DNA of 64,000 nt from CAVTSA01 sp963790575 (lineage in GTDB: Bacteria; Chloroflexota; Dormibacteria; Dormibacterales; Dormibacteraceae). Position numbers and translations under genes: made by a program. The DNA lies in the NCBI GenBank assembly GCA_963790575.1, contig CAWBPD010000026.1, positions 62,001-126,000 of the forward strand, given 5' to 3'. Positions 24,828 through 34,819 of the stretch are shown here, piece after piece. Position 1 is the stretch's first letter. Every line of letters begins with the position of its first letter. Below the pieces are notes generated by a model that saw nothing but the letters and a program-made list of their open reading frames with translations, ran no database searches and was not told where the DNA came from.

Positions 24828-26240
24828 TCAGGCCGGCACCAGGTAGCGAGCCAGGCCGACGGTGGGGTGCTCACCGTTCCAGACGCCGGCGGCGACCGTG
24901 AGCGCGTGCAGGTCGGTGTCATAGACGGCGGCGGTGCCAATCCCGCCCCCGTCAGGCACCGGTGACTCCAAGGCGCCTGCCGGTCCGGTGGACAGCGTGT
25001 CGACGTCTCCGTCCCCCAGGAAGCGGGTCACCAGGAGTCCGCCGTTGAAGTCCGAGAGGACCTGGGTCCCACCCACGGCCAGGATCGCCTCGTGGGCTCC
25101 TGGCTCGAGCACCGCGTCGTTGACGCCTGCGCTCTCGGTCCCGGGCAGGTTCTCGATGGTCCAGCCGAGACGGTGTCTCACCCCGGGGTACGGGTTGGCC
25201 GGCGGTCCATAGCTCCCGGGGATCAGCTGCCCGAAATCGGGGTCGAGGGCGCCATTCGGAAGCAGGCGCGCCAGACCGATCGCGGTGCCCCCGCCGCTCT
25301 CCATGCCAGGAGGGAGTGTCGAGCCGACCGTCGCTGCCAGCACGATGCGCTCGTCGGGCTGGACCAAGAGCGTCGGCGGTCCCACCTTCCCGAGGCCGAG
25401 CGTCAGCAGGACCAGGCCGCCCTGGCCGAAGGAAGGGTCGAAGCGCCCATCGGCGGTCAACCGCGCGACCACGTACTGCGCGCCGTAGTTTCCCCCCACC
25501 AGAATCCTCCCGTTGGACTGCATGGCGATGGAGGTGAAGGCGGCGTCCGGCAGGTCTCCACCGTACTCGGCGGCCGCGTCGAGGGCGGGGTAGACGAGCC
25601 GGCCCCGCCGCCCGTTGAAGCTGGTGTCGAGGCGCCCGTCAAAATGGAAGCGCACGATAGCGCCGCGCGAGCCGTTCGGCTTCACCACGTAGCCGCAGGC
25701 AAGGATCCCGACCCCCGGCTGAACGGCCAGCGCCCACGCCCACTCCTCGTCGCTGTCCGCCGGCCCGGTGATCGGACCCACGTCCACGAACGCCGTGCCG
25801 TCGGTGCCGAAGCGAGTGTCCAGCTCCCCGCTGAGGGTGTAGCGCTGAACCGCGAAGACGTTGGTGCCGGTGACCGGATCAGTGGCCTGGCCGCCGATCA
25901 GCACCATCTCGGCACCTTCGGCCTCGAGCGGGCGAGGGACACGGGACGCCGGCTGCACCGCCAGGGCCCACCCGCGTGCGACCAGCGCGCTCACGGTCTC
26001 GCCGTGGTCGCCGAAGCTCGGGTCGAGGCGGCCATCGGCCTCATATCCGACGAGATAGAAGTGGTCCGTGTCGCCGGTGAGCCCGGTGGCTCCGGCGATC
26101 AGCTTGCCCCCCGGCACCTGGACCAGGCCTACGGTGGAGTACTCGAGGCCATCCACGGCCGCCGGGGTCGCGACCGCGAGGCCACCGTTTCCGAACGCCG
26201 GATCCAGGTGAATCTGGGTACCGAGTCGAACGTGTGCCAC
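24828..26240 (-). CDS. Delta-60 repeat protein (DUF5122-type beta-propeller)
   Basis: 470 residues built from about seven repeats with the hallmark x-LDPSFG-x-x-G: RLDPSFGDHG, ELDTRFGTDG, RLDTSFNG, RFDPSFGQGG and ALDPDFGQ, each followed by an AVQP- or VQPDERI-like strand. This is the delta-60 (TIGR02608/DUF5122) propeller found in secreted bacterial proteins. No signal peptide or anchor is visible at the N-terminus (MAHVRLGTQIHLDPAFGNGG), which is odd for the family; either the start is lost upstream or the protein stays inside. Binding partner and function unknown. Confidence 0.82.
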   Translation of the reverse strand: MAHVRLGTQIHLDPAFGNGGLAVATPAAVDGLEYSTVGLVQVPGGKLIAGATGLTGDTDHFYLVGYEADGRLDPSFGDHGETVSALVARGWALAVQPASRVPRPLEAEGAEMVLIGGQATDPVTGTNVFAVQRYTLSGELDTRFGTDGTAFVDVGPITGPADSDEEWAWALAVQPGVGILACGYVVKPNGSRGAIVRFHFDGRLDTSFNGRRGRLVYPALDAAAEYGGDLPDAAFTSIAMQSNGRILVGGNYGAQYVVARLTADGRFDPSFGQGGLVLLTLGLGKVGPPTLLVQPDERIVLAATVGSTLPPGMESGGGTAIGLARLLPNGALDPDFGQLIPGSYGPPANPYPGVRHRLGWTIENLPGTESAGVNDAVLEPGAHEAILAVGGTQVLSDFNGGLLVTRFLGDGDVDTLSTGPAGALESPVPDGGGIGTAAVYDTDLHALTVAAGVWNGEHPTVGLARYLVPA

Positions 26241-26297
26241 TTTCCTTCTGACCTCTCTGAACGAGAATGGTTGGGTGGGGAGGATCCCGACGAATCG

Positions 26298-26597
26298 TCA
26301 GCGCGCCTGCCACGCGACCTGACAGTCCGTGAAGACCGGCTTTGACTCACAGAGGCTGACCAGCCTGCGGAACCAGGCATCCTGGTCGCTGTCGCGGGCG
26401 CTCGCCCGTGCTGCCGCCTCCGACTCGAACCGCGCGACCGCGATGAACGCTCGGGGGTCGTCCGCGGTTCGCAGCAGCTGCCCGTCGACGAAACCGACTG
26501 CTCGATCCCGCCTCGTGCGCTGCCAATCCTCGTACAGCGCGACGACGGCGTCCTCCTCGCCCGGCCGGGCCCGATAGCTGTAGACGCTCACGAACAT
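26298..26597 (-). CDS. ABM/dimeric alpha-beta barrel (antibiotic biosynthesis monooxygenase-like) protein
   Basis: 99 residues, ATG at 26597 with an AGGAGGA-type site just upstream. MFVSVYSYRARPGEEDAVVAL, DGQLLRTADDPRAFIAVARFESEAA and the terminal half match the small ferredoxin-like ABM fold, which forms dimers and acts as cofactor-free oxygenase, haem-degrading enzyme or structural module. No partner suggests a substrate. It lies 57 bp upstream of the delta-60 gene on the same strand and may be cotranscribed. Confidence 0.72.
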   Translation of the reverse strand: MFVSVYSYRARPGEEDAVVALYEDWQRTRRDRAVGFVDGQLLRTADDPRAFIAVARFESEAAARASARDSDQDAWFRRLVSLCESKPVFTDCQVAWQAR

Positions 26598-26837
26598 GGC
26601 TGTCCTCCTCCTGGCCCCGAGGACTTCCCTTTCGCCTCGAGGCTTCGACGAGATCAGCCTGTCTCGTAGCCATCCCCCTCCACATCGGGTGAAGCTCCCG
26701 ATTTCGAAAGGAATGCCGGGAGGAGCGCAGGGCGAAGTAGGAAGAACCTCCTAAGCGGCCGGCGGCAGTCAGCGTCCGATCTGCACGGAACGGGTGTCAT
26801 CCGGGGCAAATGGGGTCTCTTCGTGCCCAACGTGGCT

Positions 26838-29453
26838 CTAGACGAGTTCGTGGCGCACGCCGAACGCCGCCGCCGCCGCGCGGTTGTCGACCTCCAGCTT
26901 CGTGAAGATGCTGGTGAGGTGGTTGGCGACCGTCTTCTCGCTCAGGAACAGGGCGCGTGCGATCTCCGGGTTTCGCTTGCCGGCCGCGACCAGGCGCAGG
27001 ACGCTGACCTCGCGGGCGGTCAGGCCACCGGGGAACCGCGGGCCCATCTGGTGCACCGACCGCAGCCGGCTTTCGGCCGCCGCCAGCTCGCCAGTCATCC
27101 CCAGGCCCTGGAAGATCCCGACCGCCTGCAGGAGCAGGTCCTCCGCACGGGCGGCGCCGCGCTTTTTGCCCCGTGCCAGCTCCAGTTCGGCCAGTCCCAC
27201 CAGCGAGGAGCCCCATTCCGGCAGCAGGCGTTCGTGCGTGGCGACCTCGACCGCCATCGAGAGATGAGCCGAGGCGGAGTCCCAGTCCCCACGTGCCAGG
27301 TCGACCATCCCGAGCACCCGGTCGACGAGAAACCAGTGCAGCTCACCCTGCATCGAGAGCAGCTCGAGGTAGTGAGCCGCACACCGCTCCACCTCTCCGG
27401 CCAGGCTCCAGCCCAGGCCGGCGCAGGTCACCGCCGCCGCCCGCGGCCAGGCGGCGCCCGGCTGGGTGTTCAGGATGCGCTCCTGCTCCTCCAGCGAACG
27501 CCGGGCCTGGCTGGGGTCGCCGCCGCCCAGCTGCGCCAGCGCCAGCAGCCCGAGCAGCCCGAGCAGCGCTGGACGCCACTCCTGGAACTCGGGCTCGCTC
27601 CGTTCGCTCAGCATGACCGCGGTCTCGAACTCCCGAATCGCCTGGTCCCAGGCTCCGCGGCGCAAGGCCACCAGGCCGCGGAGCTGGCGCAGGAAGGAGA
27701 GCTGCTGCGGGCCGGCCAGGCGCTCCGTCATCGGACGCGCCACCGCGATCAGGAGATCGACATCCCGCCACTCCCCCTGCAGCGCGTGCTGGATGGCCCG
27801 CCAGGCGTAGGCACGCCCCAGCTCCGCGTCGCGCCGCGTCTGGTTGTGCTCCACCATCCGCATCGCCCGCTCGACCTCCGCTCGGGCCGCAGGCAGGGCA
27901 CTGAGCTTGCCGTGCCCGAGCCGTTGCGCGTGCACGGCCTGCGCCGCGCCGATCGGGTCGCCGTGGCGCTCGTACCAGGTCTGCGCCTCGTCGTAGGCCG
28001 CCATCGCGCAGGGCTGGTCACCACTGAGGAGGGCTGCCTCACCAAGGTCCCGGATCAACTCCCCGCGACTGGGCGCATCCTCGTCGAGGAGAGCGAGCGC
28101 GGTGCGGAAATGGGCCATCGCCTCCGCCGGGGCGTACGTATAGAGAGCCTGCTCACCGGCACGCTGGCTGTAGAGCGCCCCCCTGGCCCGGTCCCCGCTC
28201 CGAACGAAGTGGAAGGCCAGGGCGGCCACGTCATCCGCCTGCATCCGATCGGGTGCTGTCTCGAGTGCTTCACCGATGGCGCGGTGGAGCCTCTGCCTTC
28301 GCAGCTCGCTGACCTCGGCGTAGAGGCACTCGCGAGTCCGGTCGTGGCGGAAGGTGAACGTCTGGGAGTTCTCGCGCCGGACCAGGCTCCGCTCCGCCGC
28401 CACGCTCAAGTAGTCCTCGACCAGAGCCGCGTCCTGCCCCTGAACCGCGGACAACAGACCGATCTCAAACGTTCGGCCCACAACCGCGGCTGCGCGCAGC
28501 GTGTCGACCACCGGCTGGGGGAGCCGCGTGAGACGCTGTCTGATCACGCCGATGATCCCGGGCGGCAGGTCGGGGCCCGGGTCCGGGTCTGGGCTGAGCG
28601 ACCAGTTCCCTCCCAACTGTGTGACGGAGCCGCGGTCGACCCACTCTCGAAGCAGCTCCTCGGCGAAGAATGGATTGCCGTCGCTGTGGGTGTGGAGGTG
28701 CTTCGCCAGTTCGGGATCGACGGCCCCTTGCAGGCGGGCGGCGGCCAGCTCCGCCAGGTCTTCGACCTGGAGCGGACCGAGCTGCACCGCGGTGAGCAGG
28801 CGCTGGCGGTGCAGCTGCAGCGTCGCCCGCGCCAGTGCGGCCGCCGATTCGGGGTCGTCGTCACGGTGGGCGGCCACGATCAGCATCCGCGCATCGTGGC
28901 GGTGGGAGGCGATGTAGACGAGCAGGTCCAGGGTGGCGGGGTCCGCCCATTGGAGGTCGTCGAGCACGAGGAGGACCGGCTGCTCGGCGGCGATCGCGGC
29001 CAGGAAGGTGCCGGCCGCCTCGAAGAGCCGGAGCCGGGCCTGTTCGGGCGGCAGGTCGCGGCCCGAGCCGGGGAGCTCACCGAGCCGGTCGTCGAGCTCG
29101 GGGAAGATCATCGCCAGCGTGTGGGCTACAGGGGCGGCCTGTGCCATCAGCCGGTTCTTCGGCGCGGCTCGGATGTACGAGCCGAGCGCCTCCAGAAAGG
29201 GCAGATATGGGGGCATGCCGTCCGCCTCGGAGGCTCCGCCCCGCATAACCACCGCCCCTTGGTTCTGGGCGCTGATCGCCATCTCGTCGAGGAGGCGCGT
29301 CTTGCCGATGCCGGACTCGCCGGTCACGAGCACGACACCGCCCCGGCGCCGCGTGGCGCGATCGAACCCGTCCAGCAGCACCCTCAGCTCGGCTCGCCGG
29401 CCGGCCATCGGGTGCACGCCATGACGACCCGGGAAGGATTCCGCCCGGCCCAT
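26838..29453 (-). CDS. Large AAA-type LuxR-family transcriptional regulator
   Basis: 871 residues from ATG 29453; an in-frame TTG at 29510 and ATG at 29408 are alternatives. N-terminal P-loop ATPase: Walker A GESGIGKT at residues 45-52 and Walker B VLLVLDDLQWADPAT. A long helical TPR-like middle follows. The C-terminus is a LuxR helix-turn-helix (LTAREVSVLRLVAAGKRNPE, LFLSEKTVANHLTSIFTKLE). This is the LAL/MalT-like architecture: ligand and ATP switch oligomerisation, and the HTH activates transcription. It is divergent from the FUSC transporter across 166 bp, the likeliest target. Confidence 0.93.
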   Translation of the reverse strand: MGRAESFPGRHGVHPMAGRRAELRVLLDGFDRATRRRGGVVLVTGESGIGKTRLLDEMAISAQNQGAVVMRGGASEADGMPPYLPFLEALGSYIRAAPKNRLMAQAAPVAHTLAMIFPELDDRLGELPGSGRDLPPEQARLRLFEAAGTFLAAIAAEQPVLLVLDDLQWADPATLDLLVYIASHRHDARMLIVAAHRDDDPESAAALARATLQLHRQRLLTAVQLGPLQVEDLAELAAARLQGAVDPELAKHLHTHSDGNPFFAEELLREWVDRGSVTQLGGNWSLSPDPDPGPDLPPGIIGVIRQRLTRLPQPVVDTLRAAAVVGRTFEIGLLSAVQGQDAALVEDYLSVAAERSLVRRENSQTFTFRHDRTRECLYAEVSELRRQRLHRAIGEALETAPDRMQADDVAALAFHFVRSGDRARGALYSQRAGEQALYTYAPAEAMAHFRTALALLDEDAPSRGELIRDLGEAALLSGDQPCAMAAYDEAQTWYERHGDPIGAAQAVHAQRLGHGKLSALPAARAEVERAMRMVEHNQTRRDAELGRAYAWRAIQHALQGEWRDVDLLIAVARPMTERLAGPQQLSFLRQLRGLVALRRGAWDQAIREFETAVMLSERSEPEFQEWRPALLGLLGLLALAQLGGGDPSQARRSLEEQERILNTQPGAAWPRAAAVTCAGLGWSLAGEVERCAAHYLELLSMQGELHWFLVDRVLGMVDLARGDWDSASAHLSMAVEVATHERLLPEWGSSLVGLAELELARGKKRGAARAEDLLLQAVGIFQGLGMTGELAAAESRLRSVHQMGPRFPGGLTAREVSVLRLVAAGKRNPEIARALFLSEKTVANHLTSIFTKLEVDNRAAAAAFGVRHELV

Positions 29454-29619
29454 CGCTGCAGCGGCATCATAACCGCGCCCGGGCCGCTGGACAATGGCTG
29501 CCCGGGACAACTTGCCTCACTGACCACCACCTGCGCTTGCACCCGGTTGATGGAGGTGGGGGCAGGCGGCGAACCGTCCGCAGGCGGTACGGTGGCGGGG
29601 AACGAAGTCGTTCACCGTC

Positions 29620-31191
29620 ATGCCGTACGGTCCGAGTTGGGTGATGGAGGTCGCCACACCGGTCCTGGGCCCACAGCCGTGGGGCCGGGTGGCACGGGCG
29701 ACGCTCGGGGTAGGAGTCCCTCTGGCCGCGGGGCTCACCACCGGCGCCCCCATCCCGGGTGTCCTGGCCGCGATGGGGGGCTTGGCCGGGGCGCTCGCCG
29801 ACCGGCCGGTTCCGTACCCGGCCAGGCTGCGGGGGATCGCGCTCGCCGGCGCGGGCGCCGCGGTGGGGCTGGGCCTGGGCACCGCGATGCACGGCAGGGG
29901 ATGGTTGGCGGTCGCGGCCCTGGTCCTGCTCGCGGGCTTGTCGGCGCTGATCAGTGGCGCCGGCGTCACCTGGTCGGTGACTGCATTCTGTCTTCTCCTC
30001 TACGCCGTCCTCGGGATCGGGCCCCTGGGGGTCCTCGCCCCGGCTGGGGCGGGCCCACCCCTGCTCCTGGCCGGCGTCTGCTGGTCGCTGCTGCTGTTGG
30101 TCTCCGAGTGGACACTCCGCTCGAGGTTCGTCCCACGCCCTCAGGCCGGCATCGTCCGCCGCACGGGCGCCGCCGCCCCGACGCCGGGCCGGGGGACGCT
30201 GCCACAACGGCTGCCGGCAGTGTTCCGGCGGGTGCGATTGACGTTCAACGCCATGGGTGGCGCCCGGCTGATGCTTTGTGTGGCGGTGGCCGCGATCGTC
30301 AGCGAGGTGCTGCCCCTGGGTCGGTCGTACTGGGTGCTGCTGCCCGCGGCGGTGGTCGTGAAGCCCGACTTCGGCTCCACCTTGGCCCGGGCCTTGCGGT
30401 ACGTCGCGGGCATGGTGGTCGGCGCGGTGGTCGCGGGACTCATCGTGGCCACCGGCCCCCCGACCGCGCTGCTGCTGCTCTCGCTGCTGGTCCTGGCGGC
30501 GTTGCTTCCGTTCGCGATCGGTCGCAACTACGGGCTGGTCGTGGTTGTCCTGACGGCGGTCGCCATCCTGCTCGTCAACCGACTGGGGGCGGGCGGCGGC
30601 CTGGCACCGGCTGAGGCCCGGACGGTCGACATCGTGATCGGCTGTGCCGTCGTGCTCGGCATCGGCTTCGCGCCCTGGCCCCGGACCTGGCACGCGCGTC
30701 TTCCGGCGGCCTTCGCCGGCGCCGTCGACCGGGCGGCGGACTACCTGGACTCCACGCTCCCCAGCTCCATCGCCTCGGCGTCCATGACGACCGCACAGGC
30801 CCGCGTCCACAAGGAGCTGACGGTATTACGAATGGAGTTCCCGCGCGCGGTGGCGGAGGCGGAGGCGGCCCGGAGCCCCTGGCTGGCCTGGAAGCCGGCC
30901 GTGGACGCCCTGGAGCGGCTCGTGGACGCGGTGACCGCGACCCGTACCAGCGGCGAGCCGCCTCCATCGGCCGCCGCCGTGGCCGAAGTGAACCAGGTGC
31001 TTCGAGAGACTGCGGCGGCGGTGCGTTCCGGTGGACCGGCGCTCCCGGAGGCGCCGGCGAGCACCGCGCCATCGTTGGAACACGTCGTCGAAGCCCTCCG
31101 CGACGTGTTGGGCGCGCTCGGAGGCGTGAGGGCATCCGGTGACGCCGCCTCCGTCCGACGACCGACGCGCGGGCCCGGCCGGGGAGCGTAG
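29620..31191 (+). CDS. FUSC-family (fusaric acid resistance-like) membrane protein
   Basis: 523 residues, with an alternative ATG at 29644. Two blocks of helices: residues about 20-160 and, after a basic loop, a second block holding GRSYWVLLPAAVVVKPDFGS, the signature of the FUSC/YccS group, then LRYVAGMVVGAVVAGLIV. A soluble helical tail follows (residues about 370-523). Family members export aromatic acids or other small hydrophobic compounds across the inner membrane. The divergent LAL-type regulator may control it. Confidence 0.83.
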   Translation: MPYGPSWVMEVATPVLGPQPWGRVARATLGVGVPLAAGLTTGAPIPGVLAAMGGLAGALADRPVPYPARLRGIALAGAGAAVGLGLGTAMHGRGWLAVAALVLLAGLSALISGAGVTWSVTAFCLLLYAVLGIGPLGVLAPAGAGPPLLLAGVCWSLLLLVSEWTLRSRFVPRPQAGIVRRTGAAAPTPGRGTLPQRLPAVFRRVRLTFNAMGGARLMLCVAVAAIVSEVLPLGRSYWVLLPAAVVVKPDFGSTLARALRYVAGMVVGAVVAGLIVATGPPTALLLLSLLVLAALLPFAIGRNYGLVVVVLTAVAILLVNRLGAGGGLAPAEARTVDIVIGCAVVLGIGFAPWPRTWHARLPAAFAGAVDRAADYLDSTLPSSIASASMTTAQARVHKELTVLRMEFPRAVAEAEAARSPWLAWKPAVDALERLVDAVTATRTSGEPPPSAAAVAEVNQVLRETAAAVRSGGPALPEAPASTAPSLEHVVEALRDVLGALGGVRASGDAASVRRPTRGPGRGA

Positions 31192-31265
31192 GTTTGAACT
31201 CACGGGGTGCGCCGGGCGTGCTCCGGGAAGAGCGGATCCGTCAACAGCAGGAAGGAGTTGTGATC

Positions 31266-31871
<606 letters not shown>

Positions 31872-31890
31872 CGGTCCGACCAGGGTTGGC

Positions 31891-31946
31891 GTTGGTGCAC
31901 CGACGCCACTCTCCAGCACGCGAGAGTGGGCCGTTGGTGCACCAAC
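31891..31946. repeat. Paired palindromic element, family A, 42-bp spacing with inner hairpin
   Basis: GTTGGTGCACCGAC (31891-31904) and the perfect GTTGGTGCACCAAC (31933-31946) are 42 bp apart. The spacer holds a perfect 8-bp inverted repeat, CCACTCTC/GAGAGTGG, so the whole 56 bp can fold into one long hairpin. It lies between sod and secG, and the right copy supplies the putative secG -35 box. Confidence 0.7.
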
Positions 31947-31963
31947 GCGCCCTGTCGTAGACT
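31934..31963 (+). promoter_or_regulatory. Putative secG promoter
   Basis: TTGGTG (31934-31939), 18-bp spacer, TAGACT (31958-31963; 4 of 6 to TATAAT). The start point would fall near 31970, only about 9 nt before the secG ATG, so the message would be nearly leaderless. The -35 box is part of the right-hand family A palindrome, so anything binding the palindrome would compete with RNA polymerase. Based on box matching only. Confidence 0.35.
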
Positions 31964-31978
31964 GCCCACCAAACTCTG

Positions 31979-32233
31979 ATGGAGAACTTGAAGAACGCCG
32001 TCGTCATCATCCAGGTGGTGGTGGCGGTGCTGCTCGGGGGCACGATCCTGGCCCAGACCCCGAAGGCGAACGGGCTCGGCGGCACGCTGGGCGGTGGCGA
32101 CAGCGGGTTCGGCGGCGGCTACCGCACCCGGCGAGGCCTCGAGCGCCAGCTCTACTACACGACCTGGGTGCTCGCCTTCGCCTTCCTGGCCTGCGCGGTC
32201 GCTTACATCTACCTCGCCCAGCACACCCACTGA
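31979..32233 (+). CDS. secG: Preprotein translocase subunit SecG
   Basis: 84 residues. Two helices (AVVIIQVVVAVLLGGTIL and WVLAFAFLACAVAYIYLA) flank a Gly-rich cytoplasmic loop (GLGGTLGGGDSGFGGGYRTR), the SecG layout. It assists the SecYEG channel during SecA-driven export. In relatives secG follows tpiA; here it stands alone with its own likely promoter between sod and the KimA-like gene. No Shine-Dalgarno is evident before the ATG. Confidence 0.88.
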   Translation: MENLKNAVVIIQVVVAVLLGGTILAQTPKANGLGGTLGGGDSGFGGGYRTRRGLERQLYYTTWVLAFAFLACAVAYIYLAQHTH

Positions 32234-32290
32234 GGTCAGGGGGTCGACCGGCGGGCACACCCGACCGGCCGCTGCTAGCATCCCGCCCTG

Positions 32291-34813
32291 ATGCCCGACG
32301 CCGGTGCCGAAAGCTCCGACATCGAACGGATCCCGCGTGAGGATCTGACCCGCGAGGGATTTCGGGCCGGCCGTGGGGGACGCCTGGTCGCGACGGACCA
32401 GACGGCGCGGGCGGCCGGCAGCATTCCCGCCCTACGGGTCGCCCTCAAGGCGTTCTTCCTGGGCCGTCCGCTGGACACCGAGGCGCAGGAGACCGAGCGC
32501 CTGTCGGTGCTCAAGGCGCTCCCGATCCTCTCCTCCGACGCCCTCTCCTCGGTCGCCTATGGGCCGGAGGCCGGCCTCGCGGTGCTGATCGCGGCCGGCG
32601 CCGCCGCCCTCCTCGCGAACGTGCCGCTCGCGATCGCGATCGCGGCGCTGATGGTGATCGTCACCGTCTCCTACCGCCAGGTCGTGCGCGGGTACCCGCA
32701 CGGCGGGGGTTCCTATGCCGTCGCCAGAGCCAATCTGGGCCCGCTGTTCGGGCTGGTGGCGGCCGCCGCCCTCCTCGTCGACTACGTCCTGACGGTCGCC
32801 GTCAGCGTTTCGTCGGGCGTCGACGCGGTGGCGTCCGCATTCCCCGCCCTGAGCCACTGGGTGGTGCCGCTCTGCCTGGTCTGCATCGTGTTGCTGGTGC
32901 TCGCCAACCTGCGCGGCCTGCGAGAGGCGGGCACCATCTTCGCCGGCCCGACCTACCTCTTCATCGCCGTCATGCTGCTGTTGATCGTGGCCGGCGTGAT
33001 CGAGGCGATGGTCACGCACCGACCACTCGGCCACTACGCCCCTCGCCCGATCACGGAGAGCCTGACCGCCCTCCTGGTGCTCACCGCGTTCGCCTCTGGG
33101 GCTTCCTCGATGACGGGGATCGAGGCGATCTCGAACACGGTCCCCAGCTTCCAGAAGCCGGAGGCCAGGAACGCGCAGCGGACGCTCACCATCCTGGGCG
33201 CCCTGCTGGTGCTCCTGTTCCTGGGGGTCAGCGCGCTTGACCTGTTCTACGGGGCAGAGCCGTACGCCAGTGGCAACCCGACCGTGCTCTCCCAGCTCGC
33301 GGGTGCGGTCTTCCGCGGTCCCGTCTCCCTCCTCTACTACCTGATCCAGATCTCGACCTTGCTGGTCCTGGTCCTCGCCGCGAACACCAGTTTCAATGGG
33401 TTTCCGCGGCTGGGCGCCATCCTGGCCCACGACCGGTATCTGCCCATGCGCTTCGGGTACCTGGGCGACCGCCTCGTCTTCTCCACCTCCGTGGTGTTCC
33501 TGGCCATCGTGGCCGCGATTCTGATCATCGCCTTCGACGCCAACACCCACGACCTCATCAACCTCTACGCGCTCGGTGTGTTCACCGCGTTCACGCTCGC
33601 CCAGGCGGCGATGGCCCGGCACTGGCTGCGTTCGCGTGAGGAGGGCTGGCGGCAAAGTCTGGCCGTCAACGGCGTCGGGGCTGTGATCACGCTGGTCGTC
33701 GCCCTCGTCATCATCATCACCAAGACCCCGCGCGGCGCCTGGATCGTGCTGGTGGTGGTGCCACTGCTGGTCCTGCTCTTCCTGTCCATCTCTCGGTACT
33801 ACCGGGGTCTCGAAGCGCGGCTGCGGGAGGCACGGCCGCGGGGCCGGGCCAAGGTCCGCCCCTGGGCAGTGGTCCCCTTCTTCGAGCTGGATCCCGCGAC
33901 GGAGGTCGCGCTCGCCTACGCCGGCGCCATCGCCGGCGACGTGCGGGCCCTGCACCTGGCCCGTGACGCTGAGCACGAGGCGGCGATGCGGAACGAGTGG
34001 AAGCGCCACTGGCAGGGATGGGCGGGGCCGAGCCCAACCTTGATCCAGGAGTACCGGGGGCGCCTGCCGGCCGCGGGCGGCGCGCGCGGGCTCCTGCGAG
34101 CCCTGCGCCGGCTCGAGGAGGAGATGCCCGGCCCGCCGCCTGAAACCATCGGCTGGATCACCACCGTGGTCCTCCCCGAGTGGGACCCGAGCCACTTCGC
34201 TCAGGCCGCGGTCGCCCGTCCCCAGATCGCGCTCATGAAGTGGATCCTGTACCGCCGGTTCGGCACCGCCGTGGCCAGCCTGCCCAGCCCCGGAGCCGGC
34301 GGGATCACCAAGGATCCGGCGGGCGCAGAGCCGGGGAGACCGCGCGAGGGGCGGGTCGCCATCGTGCCCGTCCACCGCCTCGAGGCTCCGGCGATGCGGG
34401 CGCTCGACTACGCACAAAAGACAGCCGATCTCGTGATCGCGGTGCACGTGGAGACCGACTCCGGGGTCGAGGCCGAACCGGATCGCACGCAGGACGACCT
34501 TGAAGGCTGGCGGCGCGACCGCGGGGCGAGCACGGTCCGGATCGTGATCATCGAGTCACCGGTGAGGCGGATCGTGGAGCCGCTGCTGGCTTATGTCGAC
34601 ACCTGGCGCCGGGCCCACCCGGAGCCGATCTGCACCGTCGTGCTGCCCGAGCTCCACGACGCCCGCTGGTGGGCGGTCCCGCTCCGCGATCACCGCGCGC
34701 TCTGGCTCAAGGCGGCGCTGCTGGTGCGGCAGTCGGTCGCCGTCGCCGACGTCACCCTCCATCTCCGCTACCGGGGCGCGCACACGCCCGAGGAGCCGGC
34801 ACCAGTAGGCTAG
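32291..34813 (+). CDS. KimA-like APC-superfamily transporter with extended cytoplasmic C-terminus
   Basis: 840 residues. The segment LPILSSDALSSVAYGPEAGL is characteristic of KimA/YdaO-type high-affinity potassium importers; about 12 helices follow (VVRGYPHGGGSYAVARANLG, MTGIEAISNTVPSFQKPEAR). KimA is about 600 residues; here the C-terminal cytoplasmic part (from about residue 500) is longer and seems to hold two USP-like alpha/beta halves (VALAYAGAIAGDVRALHLAR and ADLVIAVHVETDSG). Substrate potassium is inferred from the family. No c-di-AMP riboswitch was recognised upstream. The gap to the SDR gene is 6 bp. Confidence 0.75.
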   Translation: MPDAGAESSDIERIPREDLTREGFRAGRGGRLVATDQTARAAGSIPALRVALKAFFLGRPLDTEAQETERLSVLKALPILSSDALSSVAYGPEAGLAVLIAAGAAALLANVPLAIAIAALMVIVTVSYRQVVRGYPHGGGSYAVARANLGPLFGLVAAAALLVDYVLTVAVSVSSGVDAVASAFPALSHWVVPLCLVCIVLLVLANLRGLREAGTIFAGPTYLFIAVMLLLIVAGVIEAMVTHRPLGHYAPRPITESLTALLVLTAFASGASSMTGIEAISNTVPSFQKPEARNAQRTLTILGALLVLLFLGVSALDLFYGAEPYASGNPTVLSQLAGAVFRGPVSLLYYLIQISTLLVLVLAANTSFNGFPRLGAILAHDRYLPMRFGYLGDRLVFSTSVVFLAIVAAILIIAFDANTHDLINLYALGVFTAFTLAQAAMARHWLRSREEGWRQSLAVNGVGAVITLVVALVIIITKTPRGAWIVLVVVPLLVLLFLSISRYYRGLEARLREARPRGRAKVRPWAVVPFFELDPATEVALAYAGAIAGDVRALHLARDAEHEAAMRNEWKRHWQGWAGPSPTLIQEYRGRLPAAGGARGLLRALRRLEEEMPGPPPETIGWITTVVLPEWDPSHFAQAAVARPQIALMKWILYRRFGTAVASLPSPGAGGITKDPAGAEPGRPREGRVAIVPVHRLEAPAMRALDYAQKTADLVIAVHVETDSGVEAEPDRTQDDLEGWRRDRGASTVRIVIIESPVRRIVEPLLAYVDTWRRAHPEPICTVVLPELHDARWWAVPLRDHRALWLKAALLVRQSVAVADVTLHLRYRGAHTPEEPAPVG

Positions 34814-34819
34814 CCAGCC

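Noticed and set aside
24828..29510. Long rightward frames opposite the delta-60 and LuxR genes
   Set aside because: GC-rich antisense shadows with Arg/Gly/Pro-rich translations and no domain resemblance; the minus-strand genes are clear.
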